A DNA stretch of 58,643 nt. Source: Actinomycetes bacterium (GTDB taxonomy: Bacteria > Actinomycetota > Acidimicrobiia > Acidimicrobiales > SZUA-35). The stretch lies in contig JAJRQY010000042.1 in assembly GCA_024280015.1 (NCBI GenBank), positions 1 to 58,643 on the forward strand, given 5' to 3'. The translations under genes and the position numbers were made by a program. Below are positions 1-7,805 of this stretch, piece by piece. The notes beneath the pieces were generated by a model. That model was not told the DNA's origin, made no database searches, and saw only the letters and a program-made list of their open reading frames with translations. Numbering within the stretch: position 1 is the stretch's first letter; the number at the start of each line of letters is the position of its first letter.

Positions 1-35
1 AGAGCTTTTCTGGGTTTGCGTTTATGCGGGGTCAT
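1..35 (-). CDS. 5' end of an unidentified gene running off the left edge
   Basis: An ATG at 35-33 on the minus strand is preceded by a strong Shine-Dalgarno (AGGAGG, complement of 41-46) at 5 nt spacing. It opens a basic N-terminus reading MTPHKRKPRKA before the window ends. Only about 11 codons are visible, so the family cannot be named. It lies head-to-head with a truncated Fic gene, so a transposase reading frame from an inserted element is one possibility, but that is inference. Confidence 0.4.
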   Translation of the reverse strand, partial: MTPHKRKPRKA

Positions 36-58
36 GTTGGCCTCCTGGACCAGGTTAG

Positions 59-622
59 TTGACCCTCGTTTGCTGTGTGAAAGATTCTGGGTTCAGTGAC
101 ACGATCCCTGACGCAACACAAAACGGCCGAACCGGGAGAGTCATTGTCCAGCGGATGTTGCGAAACGCCGGACTAACTCGACGCATATTACTGCCTCTAT
201 CCGCGGGGCTGCTTGTCAACACAGATCGCTATTTCGCCGCCCTCAATGCCTACAGACTTGGCGATGTTGAACCGATTGTCTCCACCTTTGTTGACGCTGC
301 TTTTGGCTCGCTGCAAAATGCTGACCACTTAGCCAAAGATCTGATCGTCACCCGCCGAACGTGGGATGAGCTGATCTCTGCTCGTAGTGACTCGACGGTT
401 TGGCCTCTGCTGGATTATTGCCTTGGTCATCCTGCGATCTCGGCTTCAGCCGCGGCGACTGAGCTTGGAGTGTCGCAGGTAGCAGCTCAGAGTGCCATTG
501 ACCGGCTCACTGAGGTTGGGATCCTTCGACAGAACTCACCGGCCAAACGAAATCGTCTCTGGCTTGTTTCTGACGTCTTGGACTGTGTTGAGCAGTTCAT
601 GAGTCGGGCACACCGTCGATGA
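59..622 (+). pseudogene. C-terminal remnant of a Fic/DOC family protein with winged-helix tail
   Basis: The product would belong to the Fic family, enzymes that usually transfer AMP to protein hydroxyls. What remains starts inside the Fic active-site loop: NGRTGR is intact, but the preceding HPFxDG part, with the catalytic His, is absent or garbled. Downstream come the family's helical segment (QRMLRNAGLTRRILLPLSAG) and a C-terminal winged-helix-like region around ISASAAATELGVSQVAAQSA. No plausible start codon or Shine-Dalgarno precedes it; the open frame begins at a TTG with no homology. A normal Fic protein of this type is about 370-400 aa, so roughly half is missing. Loss of the catalytic His means it cannot be an active AMP transferase. 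Truncation may be linked to the gene on the opposite strand at the window edge. Confidence 0.75.
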
Positions 623-666
623 CTTCGCAAGGTCTGGCTACGAAGGTCTTCTCGAGCGCCTGAGCT

Positions 667-807
667 TTAGCACGGTGATGCCTCCCAGCTGACGATGCTC
701 CAGCCGTCACCGCTACTGGCAATACTGATGACAACGATGGTCCGATCAGGGTTGTTGACGTAGACAATCACTCCAGTTTTCTCGCTCTCATCACCTTGTA
801 AGAGGCC
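667..807 (-). pseudogene. Short C-terminal coding relic, unknown
   Basis: On the minus strand a 46-codon frame between two stops reads ...TGVIVYVNNPDRTIVVISIA..., then GDGWSIVSWEASPC before TAA. The alternating hydrophobic pattern looks like real beta-strand protein sequence and not random translation. There is no start codon with a Shine-Dalgarno and an in-frame stop lies at 808-810. It may be the tail of a decayed gene, and the rest of the 623-903 gap shows nothing else I can support. No family recognised. Confidence 0.25.
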
Positions 808-903
808 TCAGAGGGGTCAGGTGTTCCGCGCCGCGGGAAAGATCGGCTTTCGTGAGAACAGGTGTTGCCAGGTGCTGAAGTGAATGCCAGACGATGAGCT
901 CTG

Positions 904-1377
904 CTAGTCGGACGGTTCGCCGATGTCCTCGTTCCAGATGTCTGGATGCTTTGCGATGAAGGTGTCCATCATGTCGACGCAGTCTTGGTTGTTGAGCACA
1001 ACAACATCGACCCCGCGCGATCGTAGGTAGTCCTCGCCACCGTAGAACGTCTTGTTCTCGCCAACAATAACCCGCGGGATCTTGTACAGAAGGATCGCCC
1101 CGGTGCACATGTCACACGGAGACAACGTGGTCACCATTGTCGCCTTTGCGTATACCGACGCCGGCAGTCGTCCGGCATTGGCCAAACAGTCCGTCTCGCC
1201 GTGTTTGATCGGACTTCCTTCCTGGACCCGCTTGTTGTGACCAGTGGCTATGACCTCACCATCAACAATCAAGGCGGCACCAATGGGGACGCCACCACTT
1301 GCTGCCCCGGTCTTCGCAGCTTGGATGGCGTAGGCGAGTAACGCCTCGTCCGTTTCTGGAGATTCGGAGTTCGTCAT
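904..1377 (-). CDS. Cytosine deaminase, yeast FCY1-like
   Basis: Predicted zinc enzyme that hydrolyses cytosine to uracil and ammonia in the cytoplasm. The 157-aa product has the CDA-fold ligand set HxE (H59, E61) and PCxxC (C88, C91). It matches the yeast cytosine deaminase Fcy1p (158 aa) in length and in long stretches: HGETDCL, TLSPCDMCTGAI, PRVIVGEN and the C-terminal WNEDIGE. E. coli CodA is an unrelated amidohydrolase. The ATG at 1377 is chosen because AAGGAACC lies just upstream and homology starts there; a longer open frame exists but has no support. It is the last gene of the BMP-type ABC importer operon, 43 nt after the second permease, which suggests imported cytosine or a related base is deaminated at once. 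Guanine deaminase or related activity is a less likely alternative. Confidence 0.88.
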   Translation of the reverse strand: MTNSESPETDEALLAYAIQAAKTGAASGGVPIGAALIVDGEVIATGHNKRVQEGSPIKHGETDCLANAGRLPASVYAKATMVTTLSPCDMCTGAILLYKIPRVIVGENKTFYGGEDYLRSRGVDVVVLNNQDCVDMMDTFIAKHPDIWNEDIGEPSD

Positions 1378-1420
1378 AGCGGTTCCTTGTTCAAGAGAGA
1401 GTGTTCGAGAGTGGATGGTT

Positions 1421-2323
1421 CTAGGCCCGGCGGTAGGGCTTGAGATAGGCTCCGGGATAGCGGAGTTTGCGGCCCCAAATTGCCAGGGCGCCAACAACAA
1501 CGAGATACGGCAACGCGATGAGAAGTTCGTTTGGAACGGCACCGAACGTGGACGTGATGGCCAGACGAAGTTGCAGGGCATCGGTGGCGGCGAAAAGCAC
1601 TGCTCCGGCGACCGTCGGCCAAACTTTCCATCGCCCAAAGATGACCAGAGCCACCGCGACCCAACCTCGGCCGCTGATGATTCCAAGGGTGAATGTTCCG
1701 AGTTCAGCCAGCGTGATGTACGCACCACCCAAGGCCATCAGTGCGCCCCCGACTACCAACGCCACATAGCGAGTCCGGTTAACGTTGATGCCAGCGACAT
1801 CGGCGGCTTCGGGATGCTCGCCAACCGCTGTGAGGCGCAAGCCAAAGCCCGTTGAACGTAGAGTCCACCACATGAGGGGAGCCAGAATAAGGAAGACGAA
1901 GTAGGTCATCCAGTTCTGGGACAGGGGACCAGCATCGTCGATGATGTCCCCAAATTTCTCAATCTTGGCCAACGAACCGGAGCCGTATCGCAACCGGTTC
2001 ACAAACTCACAAGCCGACACAAGCAGGAGCGTTGTTCCGATACCAACAACATGTTGGTTCACCCCCATGGTCACGGTGAACACCGCAACCAGCAGGCCGG
2101 CCAGACACCCAAAGATGATGGCTCCAATTAGGCCAAGCCAGATCGACCCGGACTCTGACGCAATGGCCAATCCGCCGAACGCTCCGACATACATGGTCCC
2201 TTCGATACCCAGGTTCATCACCCCGGACTTCTCGTTCAAGAGGTTGCCCAAGCTGGCCCACATCAATGGTGTAGCAATGGCGAATGTTGCACCAATGAGG
2301 CCGATCCAGAAGCCGAGACTCAT
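1421..2323 (-). CDS. ABC transporter permease, BMP/nucleoside importer type (second permease)
   Basis: Inner-membrane permease of the branched-chain/BMP-importer fold (YufQ/NupQ-like). The 300-aa protein has about eight to nine hydrophobic segments and the family signature near the N-terminus, where LLNEKSGVMNLGIEGTMYVG contacts the pore. A second hallmark is GLRLTAVGEHPEAADVAGI, the cytoplasmic coupling region that contacts the ATPase. The ATG overlaps the stop of the upstream permease in an ATGA, so it is translationally coupled. With its partner it should form the heterodimeric channel for the lipoprotein-bound substrate. The downstream cytosine deaminase and the divergent PucR-type regulator point to a nucleoside or nucleobase substrate, though the protein alone does not prove this. 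Confidence 0.9.
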   Translation of the reverse strand: MSLGFWIGLIGATFAIATPLMWASLGNLLNEKSGVMNLGIEGTMYVGAFGGLAIASESGSIWLGLIGAIIFGCLAGLLVAVFTVTMGVNQHVVGIGTTLLLVSACEFVNRLRYGSGSLAKIEKFGDIIDDAGPLSQNWMTYFVFLILAPLMWWTLRSTGFGLRLTAVGEHPEAADVAGINVNRTRYVALVVGGALMALGGAYITLAELGTFTLGIISGRGWVAVALVIFGRWKVWPTVAGAVLFAATDALQLRLAITSTFGAVPNELLIALPYLVVVGALAIWGRKLRYPGAYLKPYRRA

Positions 2324-3402
2324 GAGTCAACCTCGTTCCGGGTAAAGACCACCTTGAATTTTCGTAGCACCAGGGCCGCCACGACGGTCAGCAGGAGGAC
2401 GGACGAAACGATTTGCCCCATCTGTGGTGGCAAGGCAAGAACTCGGGAGGCACTCTGGGCGCCGACAGTGATATCAGCCAGTAGCAGAGCAACAAAACCG
2501 ACACCAATAGCACCGAGTCCTCCAAGGGTGGCGACAACAATGCCGGTGTAGCCGTAACTATTGGAGATGCCGGTTGCCAACTGATGCTGGACCGCCAACA
2601 CCTGGATGCATCCACCAAGACCAGCAATGGCCCCAGACACCAGAGCCGCACGCCACACAATGGTGTCGGCGTCAATGCCGCTGAAGCGTGCGGCCTTTGG
2701 GGCCTGGCCAACGGCGCTCATACGGACACCAAGCGCGGTGTGTCGAAACACGACGTAGGCAACAGCAATCAACACGAGGGCGAGGACAAAGCCCCAATGC
2801 ACTCGGGATCCAGATGTGACCGGACCGATGGTGTAGCCATCACCGAGCCGGTCAGACTCCGGGAAGCCAGTCTCGCTGTTGCGCCACGGTCCATTCAACA
2901 GCCCCTGAACCAGCAAGAGGGCGACGGGATTTAATAGAAGGGTGGTAACGACCTCGTCAATACCACCCTTACGACGAAGCCAAGCAGGAACGACCGCCCA
3001 GGCGGCGCCAGCAACGGCTCCACCAACAATGGCTAGTGGAAGTGCAAGTACGGTTGGAAGGTCTGACAAGTAGAGCCCCGGGATGGTCGCACCGATTCCA
3101 CCCGCGAGGAACTGGCCCTCGGCTCCAATATTGGAGTAGCCGCATCGGAAGGCCAAGGCCACGGCCAGGCCTGTGAACAACAGCGGTGTTGCGGCTAAGA
3201 GAAGCTCATCAATGCCATTGGCAGAGGTAAGTGGCTTGATCAAGTAGCGACTGAATGCGGCCGATGGGTTGGCCCCGGCAATACGAATCGGAGCGGCCGT
3301 CAGCAGCAGGGTGGTAATCGCGGCGGCCGCGATCGACAAAGGTGTTAGCCACGCTGGCTTTTGTCCGCGCAGCCGCAGCCGAGGGATCGGTATGCCGCTC
3401 AC
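2320..3402 (-). CDS. ABC transporter permease, BMP/nucleoside importer type (first permease)
   Basis: Inner-membrane permease of the YufP/NupP type, 360 aa, with an N-terminal hydrophobic helix (LSIAAAAITTLLLTAAP) and a core carrying the family motif AFRCGYSNIGAEGQFLAGGI. The coupling helix is VRMSAVGQAPKAARFSGID. The start is the GTG at 3402, which overlaps the ATPase stop codon in a GTGA, so translation is coupled. It pairs with the permease encoded immediately downstream. Length and topology are normal for the family. Assignment to the transporter class is firm; the substrate is inferred from context. Confidence 0.9.
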   Translation of the reverse strand: MSGIPIPRLRLRGQKPAWLTPLSIAAAAITTLLLTAAPIRIAGANPSAAFSRYLIKPLTSANGIDELLLAATPLLFTGLAVALAFRCGYSNIGAEGQFLAGGIGATIPGLYLSDLPTVLALPLAIVGGAVAGAAWAVVPAWLRRKGGIDEVVTTLLLNPVALLLVQGLLNGPWRNSETGFPESDRLGDGYTIGPVTSGSRVHWGFVLALVLIAVAYVVFRHTALGVRMSAVGQAPKAARFSGIDADTIVWRAALVSGAIAGLGGCIQVLAVQHQLATGISNSYGYTGIVVATLGGLGAIGVGFVALLLADITVGAQSASRVLALPPQMGQIVSSVLLLTVVAALVLRKFKVVFTRNEVDS

Positions 3403-4937
3403 ACTCCGACCTCAGATCCTTGATCCAGAGCGGCGCCAGTCGCTCCAGTCATCAGCAATCCAAGTTCGGCTGGGCTTGTGGTTGCTGCGTTGACCTCGCC
3501 AACAATTGCACCGGACAACAAGACGACAATTCGGTCACAAATCTGTAGGAGTTCATCGAGGTCCTCAGAGACAACAAGGACGCCGCCATCGCTGTCGCGG
3601 ACAGCTTCGAGCTGCTGATACACATAATCACAGGCGCCAACATCGAGTCCACGAGTTGGTTGGGCCACAACGAGGGCGGTTGGTTTGGTTTGCAAGGACC
3701 GTGCCAGCAAAACCTTCTGCATATTTCCGCCAGACAGGGCGCTGATGGCATCGGTCGGCCGGGCCCGGATATCGAACTGCTGGATCATCTGGTTGGCGTT
3801 GGCCCGGATCGCCTTCTTGTCCAGCAATCCCCAATGCTTATAGTTGTCGAGCTCTTCGAGCGCGAGCGTCATCTCAACACTCATCTCGGGGACAATGCTG
3901 CTCTTGCGATCCTCGCTCAGTCGCCCGAGACCGGCATCGAGCCGGGCAAGAACACCAAGCTTCGTTACGTCGGTTTCCCCAACGACGATTGAGCCAGTAT
4001 CGGGCTGGCGTGCTGCACTCAGGACGTCAACTAGCTCGGTTTGGCCGTTGCCAGATACCCCAGCGACACCAACGATTTCGCCCGCGTACACGGTCAAGGT
4101 GAATCCGTTGAGCCTGGGTTTGCCCGAACCCAGCACGGTGAGATTCTCCATGGTGAGCACTGGCTCTCCAGGGTTCGTGTTGTCGTCGCGTTGGCGCTGC
4201 CCCTCCTGGGCATGAGGGCTGCCAATCATCAATTCGGCAATTTGTCGCGGGTCTAATCCTTCGCACGGAACGGTTGCAACCGTTTTGCCTCGCCGCAACA
4301 CGGTCACGTTGTCGGCAATCTCAACCACCTCATGCAGCTTGTGAGAGATGAAGATGACGCCCATGCCCTGGGTGACCAGTGTCCGGATCGTGTTGAACAG
4401 GCCAGCAACATCTTGGGGGACAAGTACTGCTGTTGGCTCATCAAGGATGAGGAGTTTGCAGTCGTTGAATAGGGCCTTCAGAATCTCGACCTGTTGCTGC
4501 TCGCCGACTGACAGAGTCTCGACCACCGCGCTGGGGTCAATGGTCATTTCTAGACGGCTTGCCAGTTCAGCCACCTTCTTGCTGGCCGCGGCACGGTCGA
4601 TTGGTCCAAGCCCACAAGTTGACAACATGACGTTCTCGGTCACGGTCATTGGACCAACAAGTGAGAACTCTTGGGTGACCATGCCAATACCCGCCGCCAT
4701 GGCATCGGCGGGTGACGAGAACGAAACCGCCACACCGTCGGCTTTGATTACCCCCGAGTCCGGGCGGCTAAGCCCGTAGATCATGCGGGTAAGCGTGCTC
4801 TTCCCTGCCCCGTTTTCACCAAGCAAAGCCAGGACCTCGCCGCGGTCGACCCGAAGATCGACCGCGTCGTTGGCGACAAGATCGCCGAAGGCCTTGGTAA
4901 TGCCACGTAGTTCGATAAGCGGGACGGATCCGGTCAT
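3399..4937 (-). CDS. ABC importer ATP-binding protein with two ATPase domains (BMP/nucleoside type)
   Basis: Cytoplasmic energy-coupling subunit, 512 aa, with two ABC domains in one chain as in YufO/NupO and RbsA. The first domain is complete: Walker A GENGAGKST (40-48), signature LSVGE (142-146) and Walker B LLILDEP (162-168). The second domain (about 258-500) has a degenerate Walker A, GVSGNGQTEL (293-302), without the GKS lysine. It has a good signature LSGGN (401-405) and, in place of the usual LDEPTRG, the AQPTRGLDVG form typical of BMP-importer ATPases. Such asymmetry between catalytic and degenerate sites is known for this class. The start ATG overlaps the lipoprotein gene's stop (ATGA). 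Confidence 0.92.
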   Translation of the reverse strand: MTGSVPLIELRGITKAFGDLVANDAVDLRVDRGEVLALLGENGAGKSTLTRMIYGLSRPDSGVIKADGVAVSFSSPADAMAAGIGMVTQEFSLVGPMTVTENVMLSTCGLGPIDRAAASKKVAELASRLEMTIDPSAVVETLSVGEQQQVEILKALFNDCKLLILDEPTAVLVPQDVAGLFNTIRTLVTQGMGVIFISHKLHEVVEIADNVTVLRRGKTVATVPCEGLDPRQIAELMIGSPHAQEGQRQRDDNTNPGEPVLTMENLTVLGSGKPRLNGFTLTVYAGEIVGVAGVSGNGQTELVDVLSAARQPDTGSIVVGETDVTKLGVLARLDAGLGRLSEDRKSSIVPEMSVEMTLALEELDNYKHWGLLDKKAIRANANQMIQQFDIRARPTDAISALSGGNMQKVLLARSLQTKPTALVVAQPTRGLDVGACDYVYQQLEAVRDSDGGVLVVSEDLDELLQICDRIVVLLSGAIVGEVNAATTSPAELGLLMTGATGAALDQGSEVGV

Positions 4938-6034
4938 CCAGTTACGTCGGTTGAACCGGCTGGGGTTTCCTCATTCACCGTGGTCTCAAACGATCCAGAT
5001 TCCATCTCAGCCTGTCGCTCAGCAATCTTGGCGATGAGGTCACCGTCAATGAGATCGGTGTTGATTGGAGCGATGGCCGAGCCACCATTGACGAGGAAGG
5101 AGAACTGGGCCAGATCCTCTGAGGTCACGGTGTCTGAGGCAACGTTCTCGATGAGGTGGTCAATCGTTGGTCGCATGAACCACAGCAGCGAGGTTGCCAC
5201 AAAGTCCGGTGCCTGATCACTCTGGTCAACCATCATGCCAATTGCCGGGATCTCCGCCTCGGCGGCGGCAGCGATGACGCCGTCTCGCTCGGCGAAAAGG
5301 ACATCGGCGCCAGCATCGATTTGGGCTTGAGCAGCCTGTTGGGCGGTGGCCGGGTCAAAGAAGGAGTTGATGAAGGAGACAAGGACGGTTGCGTCCGGGT
5401 TGGTTTCGGCCACACCTTCGATGAAGCCGTTGATGATTCGGTTGACTTCGGGGATTGGCATTGCGCCGACCACACCAATGGTGTTGGACTCGGTGGTTCC
5501 TCCGGCGAGCATTCCCGCCAGGTAGCCCGGATCTTGCATCCAGTTGTCAAAGACACTGAAGTTTGGAGCGACGGGTCCGCCGCCAGAGCCAAAGGCGAAC
5601 TGGATTTCGGGGAAGTCTGCGGCGACGGCCCGTACCGCATCTTCGGCGGCGAAGGCATCACCAACGATGACCGCAGGCTTGTCTTCGGTGGCAATCTCGC
5701 GGAGGCTGCGTTCCATGGCATCGGCGGTTCCGAGGCCATCGAGGTGGCGGTATTCGATCATGCCATCTTCGGCGGCGGAGGAAAGGGCGGCGTGGATTGC
5801 GCCATCCCAGGGCTCTTCCAGCGATGTGGCGAAGACACCGTAGAACAGCGGCAGATCGGCATCGGCTCCGCCACTGTCATCCGAGCTGTCGCCTCCAGTT
5901 GTGTCCTCAGCGGCATCGCTTCCACCGGAGTTGCCACCGCAAGCGGACAACACTAGAAGGAACGCGGCCAGCGCAGCGAAGAGTCCTCTTCGTGCCCGGT
6001 ACTTCGGTTTGGCTAGATCATCTCTGGTGTCCAT
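4934..6034 (-). CDS. BMP family substrate-binding lipoprotein
   Basis: Extracytoplasmic receptor of the importer, in the basic membrane protein family that includes nucleoside-binding PnrA/BmpA. The 366-aa product has a positively charged N-terminus, a hydrophobic stretch and a lipobox LSAC with the lipidated Cys at 32, followed by a Gly/Ser/Asp-rich linker. The mature domain shows BMP-type stretches such as PAVIVGDAFAAEDAVRAVA and GVVGAMPIPEVNRIINGFIEG. The start at 6034 is chosen because GGAGG lies about 10 nt upstream and the signal peptide begins directly after it; the frame could open 28 codons earlier, but that would run into the promoter region. It is the first gene of a five-gene operon ending in the cytosine deaminase. 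Confidence 0.92.
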   Translation of the reverse strand: MDTRDDLAKPKYRARRGLFAALAAFLLVLSACGGNSGGSDAAEDTTGGDSSDDSGGADADLPLFYGVFATSLEEPWDGAIHAALSSAAEDGMIEYRHLDGLGTADAMERSLREIATEDKPAVIVGDAFAAEDAVRAVAADFPEIQFAFGSGGGPVAPNFSVFDNWMQDPGYLAGMLAGGTTESNTIGVVGAMPIPEVNRIINGFIEGVAETNPDATVLVSFINSFFDPATAQQAAQAQIDAGADVLFAERDGVIAAAAEAEIPAIGMMVDQSDQAPDFVATSLLWFMRPTIDHLIENVASDTVTSEDLAQFSFLVNGGSAIAPINTDLIDGDLIAKIAERQAEMESGSFETTVNEETPAGSTDVTG

Positions 6035-6092
6035 GTGGCTGCCTCCAACATAAGAAAACTTGTGCTCATGTGCGACTCTAGATAGGCCAAAC

Positions 6093-6148
6093 GGACTAGT
6101 CCATGGACGAAATGACATTTCTTGTGGCTAGTGACTAGACATACTGTC
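6093..6148. promoter_or_regulatory. Divergent control region with overlapping palindromes (candidate PucR-type operator)
   Basis: The 139-nt gap between the importer operon and the divergent regulator holds two overlapping perfect 10-bp palindromes, GGACTAGTCC (6093-6102) and GTCCATGGAC (6099-6108). A third dyad, GACA-TAC-TGTC, lies at 6138-6148. The gap must contain both promoters. The dyads are seen directly; binding by the adjacent PucR-type protein is inference. Confidence 0.5.
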
Positions 6149-6173
6149 CAGTGGGTGTGACTATCATTACATC

Positions 6174-7736
6174 ATGCTCTCCGTCGCCGATCTGATTGAG
6201 CTTCCGGTGTTTGAGGCAGCCCGACCGTTGGTTGAGACCGGGGAATCGATGGAAGAACTGGCCGAGCGGGCCGTTCGTTGGGTCCATACCTCCGAAATCT
6301 ATGAGATCTCACCCTTGTTGAAAGGGGGAGAGGTCCTGCTAACGACAGGGTTGGGGTTGATCGCCGCACCTGAAGAGGTACGTCGGGACTATGCCAGGGA
6401 CCTTGGCAAGCGGGGAGTTGCCGCATTGTTCCTTGAGTTGGGCCGCACATTCTCTGAAACGCCGCCCGACATTGTGTCCGCGGCAAGAGAAGCCGGTCTT
6501 CCGGTCATTTCGATGAGCGGTGTTGTGCCCTTTGTCGAGGTAACCGAAACCGTACATACGCTCTTGATCAGTACCGAGGTCGATGAACTGCGGTTTGCGA
6601 TCAAGCTCGATTCGGAGATGGCCAAGACTGTCGCAGGTGGGGGAGGCTTGCCTGCCGTGCTGGCCTCCCTATCTGATGCAGTCGAGTGCGCTACAGGGCT
6701 GTACCTGGTTGATGGAACCCTGATTGCCGGAACGACATCGGGCGAGAACATCAACCTGTCTGACCCTGATCTGTTCTCCTCACCCATCTTGGTCAGAGGC
6801 GAGGCGTGGGCCACGCTGGTGCTTGAAGGCGAGCGAACCAGACGGCTAGAAATGGCAGTCGAACGGGTCTCACCGTTTTTGGTGTTGGAGGCGACGAGGT
6901 CGAAGCCTGCGTCGAGTCGGCAGCTGGCTGGCGGAGAGTTGCTGTGGGACATTGACGCTGGTCAATACACATCATTGACCGATCTGACCCAGCGGGCACG
7001 CGGTGTCGGCTTGTCGCCAAAGGACGGGCAGCAGGTAGTCGCCATTGTGCTGGAGGTTGGCGGCAGGACGAGTGGCCGAGACTCGGTGTCGGATGTGATC
7101 GCGGCCAGGGAGACGGCGTTTGGTGTGCTCGGTCCGGCCACCGCTGCAGAGGTCGACGGCAGGATCTCGATTGCCGCGGTTGCTGCGGCCGGAAACCTGC
7201 GGTCACGCCTAAACGAGTTTGCCGATTTGTTCGATGTCTACGTCAAGCAGTCGGGCCGCAGGTCCTATACCGCAGCAGTTGCTCCGCCGGTAAAGGAGAT
7301 TGCGGGGTTGCCAGAGGCGCTGTCTTCGGCCAAAGCGACACTGCTGCTTGCTCGAAGGCTGACGCCGGCGGCCAGGCTGGTGTTGAGCGAAGACTTCGCC
7401 TTGTATCAGTTGTTGGCCGATACCGCCGACGATGCCGCGTTGGCCGACTTCGTCCAGTCCCAGCTTGGGCCGCTGCTTGAGCACGATTCGCGGACGGGAA
7501 GTGAGTTACTGCAGACCCTGGATGTCTACTTGGATGAAGCGATGTCCAAGGTGGCAGCTGCTGGCCGATTGTCGATTCGAAGGCAGACCCTGTACGCGAG
7601 GCTTGAGCGAATCAGCGCACTACTTGGTGGCGCGGATCTGTCGAGTCGTGAGCGGCGAATCGCTATCGACCTTGCCCTTGTTGCCTGGAAGTTGCGCTCG
7701 GCGGGGGCCACCGCTACTCGTCTGAGATCTCGCTAG
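6174..7736 (+). CDS. PucR family transcriptional regulator
   Basis: DNA-binding regulator, 520 aa. The N-terminal ~125 residues match the PucR N-terminal domain, with the typical segment VRWVHTSEIYEISPLLKGGE followed by VLLTTGLGL. The C-terminal ~75 residues carry the PucR/CdaR-type helix-turn-helix (TLDVYLDEAMSKVAAAGRLS, then RQTLYARLERI). Between them lies a GGDEF-like, GAF-type middle region. B. subtilis PucR controls purine catabolism. Here the gene is divergent from the BMP importer and cytosine deaminase operon, so it most likely controls that operon and itself in response to a base or its breakdown product. The start ATG at 6174 has no strong Shine-Dalgarno, so a slightly different start is possible. 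Confidence 0.88.
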   Translation: MLSVADLIELPVFEAARPLVETGESMEELAERAVRWVHTSEIYEISPLLKGGEVLLTTGLGLIAAPEEVRRDYARDLGKRGVAALFLELGRTFSETPPDIVSAAREAGLPVISMSGVVPFVEVTETVHTLLISTEVDELRFAIKLDSEMAKTVAGGGGLPAVLASLSDAVECATGLYLVDGTLIAGTTSGENINLSDPDLFSSPILVRGEAWATLVLEGERTRRLEMAVERVSPFLVLEATRSKPASSRQLAGGELLWDIDAGQYTSLTDLTQRARGVGLSPKDGQQVVAIVLEVGGRTSGRDSVSDVIAARETAFGVLGPATAAEVDGRISIAAVAAAGNLRSRLNEFADLFDVYVKQSGRRSYTAAVAPPVKEIAGLPEALSSAKATLLLARRLTPAARLVLSEDFALYQLLADTADDAALADFVQSQLGPLLEHDSRTGSELLQTLDVYLDEAMSKVAAAGRLSIRRQTLYARLERISALLGGADLSSRERRIAIDLALVAWKLRSAGATATRLRSR

Positions 7737-7805
7737 AGACTCTGCTGCTATCCGATTGACGAATAGAGTTCCCAGTGGAGATCCGTCCAGCAGAGGGGAG
7801 ATGTA

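Noticed and set aside
1415-1855. 146-aa plus-strand frame over the importer permease gene
   Set aside because: Antisense to a clear permease; no homology.
5156-5956. 266-aa open frame opposite the BMP lipoprotein gene
   Set aside because: Composition (Gly/Asp/Val-rich with no domain) fits antisense read-through; the minus-strand lipoprotein is certain.
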